A stretch of 64,000 nucleotides of DNA from Labilithrix sp. (GTDB taxonomy: Bacteria > Myxococcota_A > Polyangia > Polyangiales > Polyangiaceae). The notes beneath the pieces are model-generated. The model ran no database searches. It was not told the origin of the DNA and saw only the letters and a program-made list of their open reading frames with translations. Positions 17,601 through 29,534 of this stretch are shown piece after piece (positions within the stretch are counted from its first letter, which is position 1; each line of letters starts with the position of its first letter). Location: positions 62,001 to 126,000 of the forward strand of contig JAHBWC010000006.1 in NCBI GenBank assembly GCA_019637225.1, in the 5' to 3' direction. The position numbers and the translations under genes were made by a program.

Positions 17601-20600
17601 CGTTGCGTCGCCGGCGAACCGGCTTCAACGTAGCCGCCGACCGCGATCGGCGGAGAGATGCGTGGCTTCCTCACGGCGGACGCGGCGGCACGCGTGCTTC
17701 AACGTAGCCGCCGACCGCGATCGGCGGAGAGAGGGCCCTCGTTGAGGGCTGGCCACCGGCTGGCCCCGCTTCAACGTAGCCGCCGACCGCGATCGGCGGA
17801 GAGACCTCACGATTCCCCCGGCGGACGGATGAACTACGCTGCTTCAACGTCGCCGCCGACCGCGATCGGCGGAGAGCAGCTTCCGCGAACGCGCCTCGAT
17901 CATTGCCGCGAGCTTGCTTCAACGTAGCCGCCGACCGCGATCGGCGGAGAGCGCCGTGACGAACGCGCGACCACTTGTTCCACTTCGTCACGCTTCAACG
18001 TAGCCGCCGACCGCGATCGGCGGAGAGTCGCGCTCGCCTCGTTCGTTCCGGCCGAGGTCGAGGCGCTTCAACGTAGCCGCCGACCGCGATCGGCGGAGAG
18101 TTGGCGAGACCTTCGGCCTCCAGTTTCTTTATCTTGGGCTTCAACGTAGCCGCCGACCGCGATCGGCGGAGAGCTGGCTTCGCCGTGGGGGATGACTGGA
18201 AGCCTTACGCGCTTCAACGTAGCCGCCGACCGCGATCGGCGGAGAGTCGTCGGCTTCGATGTCCTTGCGCCCGCAGTAGAGGCTTCAACGTAGCCGCCGA
18301 CCGCGATCGGCGGAGAGTGGCGGAGCGCGGCGGACACCTCGCCCGTCTCGTGGCTTCAACGTAGCCGCCGACCGCGATCGGCGGAGAGATCGAGGCCGTC
18401 AGCAGCCTCGCGGTCGACATCCTCGCTTCAACGTAGCCGCCGACCGCGATCGGCGGAGAGACCGCAGCCGTGTCGGCGCCTGGACGGGACCGCAGGCTTC
18501 AACGTAGCCGCCGACCGCGATCGGCGGAGAGGCGGAGTGCTCTTTTTGAGCGTCTCTCGCTCCTTCTCGCTTCAACGTAGCCGCCGACCGCGATCGGCGG
18601 AGAGTCATGAGCGTGAGCCACCATGAGGCGCGAGCCTGCCGGCTTCAACGTAGCCGCCGACCGCGATCGGCGGAGAGAACGCGTGGTTTGCGACGGAGGT
18701 GCAGTGATGGCGACGCTTCAACGTAGCCGCCGACCGCGATCGGCGGAGAGACGAGCTGAGCCGTGCTTGTCGTCGACGATCGCGGCGCTTCAACGTAGCC
18801 GCCGACCGCGATCGGCGGAGAGGGTGTGTTCGAGGACGGCGACAACACGAGGGGCGTAGCGCTTCAACGTAGCCGCCGACCGCGATCGGCGGAGAGACGA
18901 CGCGTCCCGTCTATCTCGCGCTCGCCGGCAGCGAGCTTCAACGTAGCCGCCGACCGCGATCGGCGGAGAGAACATGGCAGCGAAGAAGAAGACGCGGCGT
19001 CCGCCGCGCTTCAACGTAGCCGCCGACCGCGATCGGCGGAGAGCATTGTGTTGCTTTCCGGTGATTGCCAATGCCTGCACTTCAACGTAGCCGCCGACCG
19101 CGATCGGCGGAGAGTTCCGGTGCTCACATACAGCGTGCCATCCTCCGCATAACTTCAACGTAGCCGCCGACCGCGATCGGCGGAGAGGAAGAAGGCCGAG
19201 GAGCTCGTGCTGCGCGTGGTGCGCACTTCAACGTAGCCGCCGACCGCGATCGGCGGAGAGAGGGCCCCTGGACCACGTACGCGTCGTAGTTGATGCCACT
19301 TCAACGTAGCCGCCGACCGCGATCGGCGGAGAGCGAGCAGGTCCTCGATTTCCGCCATCCGCTCCGGCTCCGACTTCAACGTAGCCGCCGACCGCGATCG
19401 GCGGAGAGGAACCGCGGGCCGCGTGTTCACCACTACGACCGCGTCACTTCAACGTAGCCGCCGACCGCGATCGGCGGAGAGGGGCCACATGCCCGATGCG
19501 AGAGGTGTCGGCCCGGACCACTTCAACGTAGCCGCCGACCGCGATCGGCGGAGAGGTCGGCGCCGGCCAGCTCGATCTCGTCGACCCGGAACACTTCAAC
19601 GTAGCCGCCGACCGCGATCGGCGGAGAGCGGCTCCCTTGTCGAAGTGGCGCGAGCCGGCGCAGCGACTTCAACGTAGCCGCCGACCGCGATCGGCGGAGA
19701 GGGCACGCATGGCCGTCGATGCCATGGGCGACTCTCAACTTCAACGTAGCCGCCGACCGCGATCGGCGGAGAGCGACCGCGGCGCGGCGGAGGGCGACGC
19801 ATCGGACTCTCCACTTCAACGTAGCCGCCGACCGCGATCGGCGGAGAGCGCTCTCGATCGCGCGCCGTGGCTCCTGAACGTCGCACTTCAACGTAGCCGC
19901 CGACCGCGATCGGCGGAGAGGCGCACGCGCCGCTGGCGCGAGCAGATGTCCCTGCTCCAACTTCAACGTAGCCGCCGACCGCGATCGGCGGAGAGGGCGA
20001 GTGAAAGTCATTGGTGATGCTGTAGCGAGTCACTTCAACGTAGCCGCCGACCGCGATCGGCGGAGAGAGCGGCACTCGGAAGCGGTCGTTGCCGCGCAGA
20101 GCGCACTTCAACGTAGCCGCCGACCGCGATCGGCGGAGAGCCGCGCCACGTGAGAAAAGGACTTGCCATGCGTGGGACTTCAACGTAGCCGCGCGACCGC
20201 GATCGGCGGAGAGATCTCCTCCCGCGTCGCGCGCGCGCCGCCAGGGCGCACACTTCAACGTAGCCGCCGACCGCGATCGGCGGAGAGGTTCGGCCGAGGT
20301 TCCTGGGGCACCCGTGGAGGATTGACTTCAACGTAGCCGCCGACCGCGATCGGCGGAGAGATGGTTGCTTGGTGCGAGGGCATTCCGGACAAGATTACTT
20401 CAACGTAGCCGCCGACCGCGATCGGCGGAGAGGCCGCCGCGGCTGCCGCCCTCGGCATCCAGCAGCAGACTTCAACGTAGCCGCCGACCGCGATCGGCGG
20501 AGAGGAGGTCTCGAGAGCAGCTCGGTGGTCGCCTCATGACACTTCAACGTAGCCGCCGACCGCGATCGGCGGAGAGAAGACGCTCGGCGCGATCGTCGCC

Positions 20601-23600
20601 GACCAGCAGCAGCAACTTCAACGTAGCCGCCGACCGCGATCGGCGGAGAGCGCCCTATCGGCTCCCGCCGGGGATCGACGACGAGGCACTTCAACGTAGC
20701 CGCCGACCGCGATCGGCGGAGAGCCCGGCGCGCTCCTCAGCCAGAATCCGACCCACCATACTTCAACGTAGCCGCCGACCGCGATCGGCGGAGAGATCGA
20801 GGAGCACAACACCCGCACGGGTCGCCGCGCCGCACTTCAACGTAGCCGCCGACCGCGATCGGCGGAGAGCCGGAGGCGACGTACGCGGGCACGGGCGTCA
20901 TCCTCACACTTCAACGTAGCCGCCGACCGCGATCGGCGGAGAGCCGCGGGATGGCCTCGCGCCGCGCCCGCGCGTCGAAGGACTTCAACGTAGCCGCCGA
21001 CCGCGATCGGCGGAGAGATTGTCGGGGCAGGGGTCGCGGCATCTCAGAAGGCATACTTCAACGTAGCCGCCGACCGCGATCGGCGGAGAGAGGAGCGCGA
21101 CCGCGGGCTCGAAGGCCCCCCCCGTCGACTTCAACGTAGCCGCCGACCGCGATCGGCGGAGAGGCTTGGCCGTCGGGGACCTTCGTGGGCGCGCGCTTCG
21201 CACTTCAACGTAGCCGCCGACCGCGATCGGCGGAGAGCGTCGCACGACGACGTCAACGAGCTCGCGCTCGACATACTTCAACGTAGCCGCCGACCGCGAT
21301 CGGCGGAGAGGGGCATCGGGCGCACGTACGCGGCCGCGAAGCGCACACTTCAACGTAGCCGCCGACCGCGATCGGCGGAGAGTTCGCGATCGCGGCGGTC
21401 CCGAAGGTCGCCACGACGTCACTTCAACGTAGCCGCCGACCGCGATCGGCGGAGAGCGCTGCCAGAGCGACTTGAAGACCTCCTTCTGGTCGTGACTTCA
21501 ACGTAGCCGCCGACCGCGATCGGCGGAGAGCCTCGACGGTGACCCTCTTGGCGGCACGGAGCCCTCACTTCAACGTAGCCGCCGACCGCGATCGGCGGAG
21601 AGCACCTGGGCGTCGGGCAACGGCCAGCGGGCACTTCGTCACTTCAACGTAGCCGCCGACCGCGATCGGCGGAGAGGCCCGCAGCAGCCGTGGTTCGGGT
21701 CCGTCCTCGGCGTACTTCAACGTAGCCGCCGACCGCGATCGGCGGAGAGCCCGAGACCGAGGCCGCGAGAGGCCCCGAGGTCTGGACTTCAACGTAGCCG
21801 CCGACCGCGATCGGCGGAGAGGACCGGTTTGCGGAGTACGCCCACGGCGAGGACTGCACTTCAACGTAGCCGCCGACCGCGATCGGCGGAGAGCCACGTC
21901 GACCCTGTCGAGCACCTCATGCTCGTACACACTTCAACGTAGCCGCCGACCGCGATCGGCGGAGAGGCGGCCGTTCGAGCCTCGCACGAACGAGGCGGCG
22001 CCACTTCAACGTAGCCGCCGACCGCGATCGGCGGAGAGCGTTCTTCTCGAGATCCCACGCGACGCCCTGGGCGAACTTCAACGTAGCCGCCGACCGCGAT
22101 CGGCGGAGAGCGGGGGTCGGAACTGGACGGCTACCGGCCGGCGCACTTACTTCAACGTAGCCGCCGACCGCGATCGGCGGAGAGGGCGCCGGACGAGCGC
22201 ACCCGAGCAGTGACATGCAGCCACTTCAACGTAGCCGCCGACCGCGATCGGCGGAGAGTCGGCTGGGCGACAGCCCGAAACGACGAGGCCGGGTAACTTC
22301 AACGTAGCCGCCGACCGCGATCGGCGGAGAGTCCTCGGAGTGCCGGCGCAGGTGCTCTCGCTCATTCAGACTTCAACGTAGCCGCCGACCGCGATCGGCG
22401 GAGAGGCGTTGCGCTCGCACTTCGCCGAGTGGAGGTGCATGTGACTTCAACGTAGCCGCCGACCGCGATCGGCGGAGAGGCGCTGCGCCAGACGTCCGAC
22501 AGCCAGCCTTCCGACTCACTTCAACGTAGCCGCCGACCGCGATCGGCGGAGAGAGCCCTCCGCCCGCCATGCCGCCGCTCGGATCGCTCGCCACTTCAAC
22601 GTAGCCGCCGACCGCGATCGGCGGAGAGTCCACGGCTCCGGCTGGGAGTAGTCGGGGATCGGTAACTTCAACGTAGCCGCCGACCGCGATCGGCGGAGAG
22701 CAGGCCGACCTTCCCGTCCTTCTGGACGACGTCCTTACTTCAACGTAGCCGCCGACCGCGATCGGCGGAGAGGACGCCGACGTCACGTGGCGTGACGCGG
22801 TGCTCGGACTTCAACGTAGCCGCCGACCGCGATCGGCGGAGAGAGCGTCGCGCGGAAGCCGGTCCAGACGGCGAGCCCGGTACTTCAACGTAGCCGCCGA
22901 CCGCGATCGGCGGAGAGCGTCCGAGCCCGCGATGCGGTCGCCCCACTGCGCGGTACTTCAACGTAGCCGCCGACCGCGATCGGCGGAGAGGCCGCGGCGA
23001 GGATGTCGGCGTGGAACGTGTTCCACGCACTTCAACGTAGCCGCCGACCGCGATCGGCGGAGAGCCGGAACACGTCGCGCGACCGCTGCGCCGGGTGCGG
23101 ACTTCAACGTAGCCGCCGACCGCGATCGGCGGAGAGCAGCCCGCTGACGACGACCGCGCTCGGCGACGAAGTACTTCAACGTAGCCGCCGACCGCGATCG
23201 GCGGAGAGCCCGGCGCGCGTCGCGGTGTCGCCGCACGGCGCGAACACTTCAACGTAGCCGCCGACCGCGATCGGCGGAGAGGCTCCGGAGCGCTGCCGCG
23301 CCGTGGCGACCGCCTACGGACTTCAACGTAGCCGCCGACCGCGATCGGCGGAGAGGAGGTGCGCGCGGTGCTCGGCGGCGCTCGAGCACCGCTCACTTCA
23401 ACGTAGCCGCCGACCGCGATCGGCGGAGAGGCGACGAGCTCGTCGCCGGGGAGCATGCCCAGGAGGTCACTTCAACGTAGCCGCCGACCGCGATCGGCGG
23501 AGAGCCGCCCCGACCGAGTCTGCGACCACCCTCACCTCCAACTTCAACGTAGCCGCCGACCGCGATCGGCGGAGAGCGGCAAGAGCACGCATCTCGCGCT

Positions 23601-26600
23601 CGCTCGCTCGGGACTTCAACGTAGCCGCCGACCGCGATCGGCGGAGAGGTTGGCGAGCCCCGCGATCAGGTCCGACCCGACCTGCGACTTCAACGTAGCC
23701 GCCGACCGCGATCGGCGGAGAGAGTCGAAGCCGTTGCGAAGCTGCTCGAGCGGCTGAGCACTTCAACGTAGCCGCCGACCGCGATCGGCGGAGAGGAGGC
23801 AGTGCTGGCGCCACTCGGCGTCCGCCTTTGACTCACTTCAACGTAGCCGCCGACCGCGATCGGCGGAGAGACCGTGAGCGGCTCGAGAACGAACACGCTG
23901 AACGGCTCGACACTTCAACGTAGCCGCCGACCGCGATCGGCGGAGAGTACGAAGCGTCGTGGGGGCGTCCGTGAGCGCGCTCGTACTTCAACGTAGCCGC
24001 CGACCGCGATCGGCGGAGAGGAGGCAAGTGGTTCGCGCGTCTGCGGTACAGCAGCAAACTTCAACGTAGCCGCCGACCGCGATCGGCGGAGAGCCCAGTC
24101 GCGGCAGTGCTCCCACTCGGTCCGTTCCGCACTTCAACGTAGCCGCCGACCGCGATCGGCGGAGAGGTCGTTGGGGCTCGGCGTCGCCGTTGCGCAGAGC
24201 TTACTTCAACGTAGCCGCCGACCGCGATCGGCGGAGAGAGGGCGGCTTCACGCCGAACTTGTCCTGGTAGCGGTAACTTCAACGTAGCCGCCGACCGCGA
24301 TCGGCGGAGAGAGCTCGCCTTCGCCTCCGCGGCGACGGCAGCGCCGCGCACTTCAACGTAGCCGCCGACCGCGATCGGCGGAGAGCCCTCCGATGTGCCC
24401 GCCTGGGCGCGAGCTCGCGCTGGTACTTCAACGTAGCCGCCGACCGCGATCGGCGGAGAGAAGTCGAAGCCGCTCGGGCTCAACGTCGGGCACTGCACTT
24501 CAACGTAGCCGCCGACCGCGATCGGCGGAGAGTCCCCGTCCGCAGTCACCTCGATCGGGTTGATCGACTTACTTCAACGTAGCCGCCGACCGCGATCGGC
24601 GGAGAGGCGACGAACGAGCTTGCATCGAGGGGAGCTTAGGCAGACTTCAACGTAGCCGCCGACCGCGATCGGCGGAGAGATCCCGGAAAGGCAAGGCAGA
24701 GCTGAGAGACCCACGGACTTCAACGTAGCCGCCGACCGCGATCGGCGGAGAGGATGCGCACGCCGTCCTGAGCGGGAGGCAGCTGCAGACTTCAACGTAG
24801 CCGCCGACCGCGATCGGCGGAGAGGCGATCGATGCCGGTGGCGACCTCGAGACGCACGGCCACTTCAACGTAGCCGCCGACCGCGATCGGCGGAGAGGTA
24901 CGACGCGCGTGGCTCTCACGGACGACGCACCGGAACTTCAACGTAGCCGCCGACCGCGATCGGCGGAGAGCCTTTCCTTCCTCGGGCGCCGTCGCACCCG
25001 TGCTGCAACTTCAACGTAGCCGCCGACCGCGATCGGCGGAGAGGTGCCGCAACCTCACCGACGGATTCGTCCCGCGCTCACTTCAACGTAGCCGCCGACC
25101 GCGATCGGCGGAGAGTAGCGATGGGCAATGACCGTCGAGTGCGCGCCAACGTACTTCAACGTAGCCGCCGACCGCGATCGGCGGAGAGTTGTCCGAGAGG
25201 AGCACCTGGTCAGCGCGTTCGCAGGTACTTCAACGTAGCCGCCGACCGCGATCGGCGGAGAGGGGGGCGTTCGCGGCCACCTCGCAGTGGACGATCGGAC
25301 TTCAACGTAGCCGCCGACCGCGATCGGCGGAGAGGTGCCGGTGCCTCGTCTGGGACGCCGGAACGATGACACTTCAACGTAGCCGCCGACCGCGATCGGC
25401 GGAGAGCAGCGAAGGGCCAGACGTCGCTCTTCGCCGAGCCGGCACTTCAACGTAGCCGCCGACCGCGATCGGCGGAGAGCTGTTAATGCAATGGATTCAA
25501 TATCTGTCATCCAATGACTTCAACGTAGCCGCCGACCGCGATCGGCGGAGAGCCGGATTACATCGTCGGGAGGGTTGTGGGATGAAACACTTCAACGTAG
25601 CCGCCGACCGCGATCGGCGGAGAGCTCCGGGATCTGCGGCCACGTCGACGTGACGAAGGGCCTACTTCAACGTAGCCGCCGACCGCGATCGGCGGAGAGG
25701 ACGATGCCCGGTCTGCGGACCTTCCCGCGGGCGATCTACTTCAACGTAGCCGCCGACCGCGATCGGCGGAGAGGGTGCCCTCGAACGTGAGCGCGACCTC
25801 CATCTCCGTACTTCAACGTAGCCGCCGACCGCGATCGGCGGAGAGGCGCCGCGTGCGCATTGACGTGATGCTCGACGATGCCACTTCAACGTAGCCGCCG
25901 ACCGCGATCGGCGGAGAGTCGATGAGGGGCGTCGTCGGCCCCGACGCGGATGCTGACTTCAACGGAGCCGCCGACCGCGATCGGCGGAGAGGCCACGCCT
26001 CCTCGTCCGGGTTCGTGTGCAGACTGACACTTCAACGTAGCCGCCGACCGCGATCGGCGGAGAGGCAGGCGGTCCGTCGGCGGCGCGGCGTCGTGCCGGA
26101 CCTACTTCAACGTAGCCGCCGACCGCGATCGGCGGAGAGAGGGCACGTGGTCGCCGTTTGGGCCGCGCGACGCGTACACTTCAACGTAGCCGCCGACCGC
26201 GATCGGCGGAGAGGTGTCGAGCCGCTGAACGGGCGCATGCGCGCCGAGGCACTTCAACGTAGCCGCCGACCGCGATCGGCGGAGAGACGCCTCGATGGTG
26301 GGCACGGTGCGCTCGTCGAGGCTCACTTCAACGTAGCCGCCGACCGCGATCGGCGGAGAGAGCGCGAGCGCGTCGAGGAGCGGCAGCAGGCCGAGACACT
26401 TCAACGTAGCCGCCGACCGCGATCGGCGGAGAGGAGTCTGGAGACCGCTCGTGGGCCGGCAAGGCCGGGACTTCAACGTAGCCGCCGACCGCGATCGGCG
26501 GAGAGGGCCTTCTTGCCGTCGAGTTCCTGCTCCTGAGAGCGACTTCAACGTAGCCGCCGACCGCGATCGGCGGAGAGCGAGCACGGGCAGCGCCATCTCG

Positions 26601-28777
26601 TGGGCCCAGGTCGCACTTCAACGTAGCCGCCGACCGCGATCGGCGGAGAGGACGGCACTTTTGGAAGATGTAGGTCGTGTCCGGCTTACTTCAACGTAGC
26701 CGCCGACCGCGATCGGCGGAGAGGACGAGGACGGGCGCTTCACCGCTCTCGTCTCCAACGACTTCAACGTAGCCGCCGACCGCGATCGGCGGAGAGATCC
26801 GGCGCATCGTCGACCTGCACGCGCTTGCGGACAAACTTCAACGTAGCCGCCGACCGCGATCGGCGGAGAGTTGTGGAAGATCATCGTAGCCCCCGCGGCT
26901 CGACGCACTTCAACGTAGCCGCCGACCGCGATCGGCGGAGAGACGAACTCGCTCGGGACCTCACCCCACCGCTGCCACTCACTTCAACGTAGCCGCCGAC
27001 CGCGATCGGCGGAGAGGTCCGGATCGGTCCTGTTGACGCAGCCGGCGACCTCACTTCAACGTAGCCGCCGACCGCGATCGGCGGAGAGGTGGTCGGTTGT
27101 CGGGTACGGCCTTCACGGCAGGCCTCCACTTCAACGTAGCCGCCGACCGCGATCGGCGGAGAGTGCCGGAGGCCGAACGATGATCGACGTCAGACTCGCG
27201 ACTTCAACGTAGCCGCCGACCGCGATCGGCGGAGAGCTCGCGGTCGACTGGCCGCAAGCCGACCTCATCATCACACTTCAACGTAGCCGCCGACCGCGAT
27301 CGGCGGAGAGGCGCGCCTCGTGGGCCGGCTTGCCGCCGCTCACCTTCTTACTTCAACGTAGCCGCCGACCGCGATCGGCGGAGAGCGGGACGCTCATTCA
27401 CATCGGCCTCGAGGTCTGGTGACTTCAACGTAGCCGCCGACCGCGATCGGCGGAGAGGCGAGTCGTGCGGGCACGCCTTCGCCGTCGAGCATGCGACTTC
27501 AACGTAGCCGCCGACCGCGATCGGCGGAGAGGCGAGCTGAGCGTCGCTCGGCCACTCCTCCCATTCGGGACTTCAACGTAGCCGCCGACCGCGATCGGCG
27601 GAGAGGGAAGGGCGGCTCGCGGTGCTTCTGGCGCTCGCTGGGACTTCAACGTAGCCGCCGACCGCGATCGGCGGAGAGGGCGCGCGCGCAGCAGGTCTAC
27701 GCGCTCGGGCAGACACTTCAACGTAGCCGCCGACCGCGATCGGCGGAGAGTCGCGCTCGCGACGTCCCCGACGGACCTCACGAGCTTACTTCAACGTAGC
27801 CGCCGACCGCGATCGGCGGAGAGCGGCGCACGTCACGTCGAGCATGCGATCGACGACGTCACTTCAACGTAGCCGCCGACCGCGATCGGCGGAGAGGCCG
27901 TCGCGGGCCGCGGGCTCGCAGGCGCCGTCGCGCGACTTCAACGTAGCCGCCGACCGCGATCGGCGGAGAGTGGCCGGTCGCTACGACACGACGCAACCCG
28001 ACGCAGGACTTCAACGTAGCCGCCGACCGCGATCGGCGGAGAGGCTAGCGTGTCCGACCACTCGGGCATGCCCGCCGTGGGACTTCAACGTAGCCGCCGA
28101 CCGCGATCGGCGGAGAGTCTACGATGACCCGCAGATGTTCGGCGACGCGGGTGACTTCAACGTAGCCGCCGACCGCGATCGGCGGAGAGCGCGGCTCCGG
28201 CGGAGGCCCGCGCTCGTTCGTCCACGTACTTCAACGTAGCCGCCGACCGCGATCGGCGGAGAGTTACTGATGTTTGTGTAAGAAGTCGCCTCAAAAGAAA
28301 CTTCAACGTAGCCGCCGACCGCGATCGGCGGAGAGCGGGCGGCACGAGCGTCACGATCGGCGGCTCCGGCATACTTCAACGTAGCCGCCGACCGCGATCG
28401 GCGGAGAGCGCCGTAGGTGACGAGGAGCTCGCGCGTCGCCGACGAACTTCAACGTAGCCGCCGACCGCGATCGGCGGAGAGCCCTCGCGGGGAACGAGAC
28501 GAGGTGCCGGCGCGGTGTCACTTCAACGTAGCCGCCGACCGCGATCGGCGGAGAGGATCCGAAGTCGCTTCCAATCTGAGGGCGTCATGATCGCACTTCA
28601 ACGTAGCCGCCGACCGCGATCGGCGGAGAGATCGTCATTGCCACCGAGACCCGATACGCGTTCGCCTAACTTCAACGTAGCCGCCGACCGCGATCGGCGG
28701 AGAGTCTCGACGACGACGGCCAGCTTTCGCTGGAGCTCGGTACTTCAACGTAGCCGCCGACCGCGATCGGCGGAGAG
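14623..28777 (-). CRISPR. main subtype I-G CRISPR array, about 194 repeats / 193 spacers
   Basis: The 36-bp repeat on the plus strand begins GCTTCAACGTAGC or ACTTCAACGTAGC and ends GGCGGAGAG, with a 7-bp stem CCGCCGA/TCGGCGG around a 6-base loop. Spacers are 35-41 bp, mostly 36-38. The reverse complement ends in GTTGAAG plus T or C, the usual type I 5' handle form, so crRNA is read on the minus strand. The leader is at the high-coordinate end beside cas2, and degenerate repeats lie at the opposite end. Hand count: 61 repeats with edge base G (14,623-19,043), then 133 with A (19,079-28,777). Variants: 14696, 16890, 16964, 17037, 17256 and 17841 (single substitutions), 20177 (37 bp, one-base insertion) and 25956 (GGAG instead of GTAG). 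Confidence 0.98.
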
Positions 28778-29234
28778 GCACCTCGGAGGACCATGGCGAT
28801 AACAGCTGCTTAGCGAGCGGAATGCGAGCGGTGGCGCGCGAGGACGCGGCGAGGCCCTCCGCTGGGACGTGCAGTGTCGCGCCACCGCTCGCAATGCGTG
28901 AAATTTCAAAGAACAAGCGATCTGCGAGCGGTTGGTGGGAGCTTGCTCGCATTTCGGTGCTCGTCGAGCGAGGAGCCGGCGGAGCGCCGGTGAGGTGCCG
29001 CTTGATACGCGACGATCCCCGCGTGGATAGCTTGTGGATAACTTCGGCCGCATTGGGCCTTCGATACCGCTGCGGCGACTCGTGCGCTGTGACCGCGTCG
29101 TGACGGTCGCTGTCTTGAGTCGGTAGCCGATCATCCGAAGACGATGATGATGGCAGTGAGTGGTCACGTCCAGTCAGCCGCGTCCCGGCTCGCTGCAGTC
29201 CAGCGGACATCGAAGTCGGACCGTTCTCGTGCGG
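28778..29234 (-). promoter_or_regulatory. CRISPR leader between array and cas2
   Basis: 457 bp between the youngest repeat and the cas2 stop codon. No gene is evident. It contains a tandem 11-base repeat (GTGGATAGCTT / GTGGATAACTT, 29023-29044) and AT-richer patches (around 28900-28920) that stand out from the GC-rich surroundings. By position it should hold the array promoter firing leftward and the sequence recognised by the Cas1-Cas2 integration machinery. Confidence 0.75.
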
Positions 29235-29525
29235 CTACACCACGATGGCCCGCCTCTCCGGCGCCGTGTAGATTTTCCCGATCGCGCGTATGGACGTGCT
29301 TCCACGTCCTTCGACCGGTCCGACATCGACGAAGAGCACCTGATCTTCGGCGTTGTTGATCACGTGAGCGAGCTTCGAGCGAAGCTCGACGAGCTCGCGA
29401 GCGTTCATCTCGCAGCGGAACACCGAGAGCTGGATGTGGTCCCCCCACCCGCGCATGAGGCGGTAGACGCGTCGAAGGCGCTTGGGACACGAGATGTCGT
29501 AGCTGACGATGAAGGTCTGGCGCAT
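29235..29525 (-). CDS. cas2: CRISPR integration protein Cas2
   Basis: 96 residues from ATG 29525, the typical Cas2 length. It starts RQTFIVSYDISCPKRLRRV, with the conserved first-strand Asp (YDI). It continues with the ferredoxin-like fold pattern, including HIQLSVFRCEM and the strand DQVLFVDVGP. Cas2 dimers bridge two Cas1 dimers to insert spacers at the leader end. The gene is last in the cas operon, nine bases after cas4-cas1, and nearest the leader. Confidence 0.95.
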   Translation of the reverse strand: MRQTFIVSYDISCPKRLRRVYRLMRGWGDHIQLSVFRCEMNARELVELRSKLAHVINNAEDQVLFVDVGPVEGRGSTSIRAIGKIYTAPERRAIVV

Positions 29526-29534
29526 GATCGCGGC

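Noticed and set aside
14600-28800. Dozens of overlapping open frames on both strands encoding repetitive peptides such as LQRSRRPRSAE, FNVAADRDRRR and SPPIAVGGYVEV
   Set aside because: They are translations of the CRISPR repeat. The repeat is 36 bases, has no stop in several frames, and the GC-rich spacers rarely contain stops. None has a start signal or a domain.
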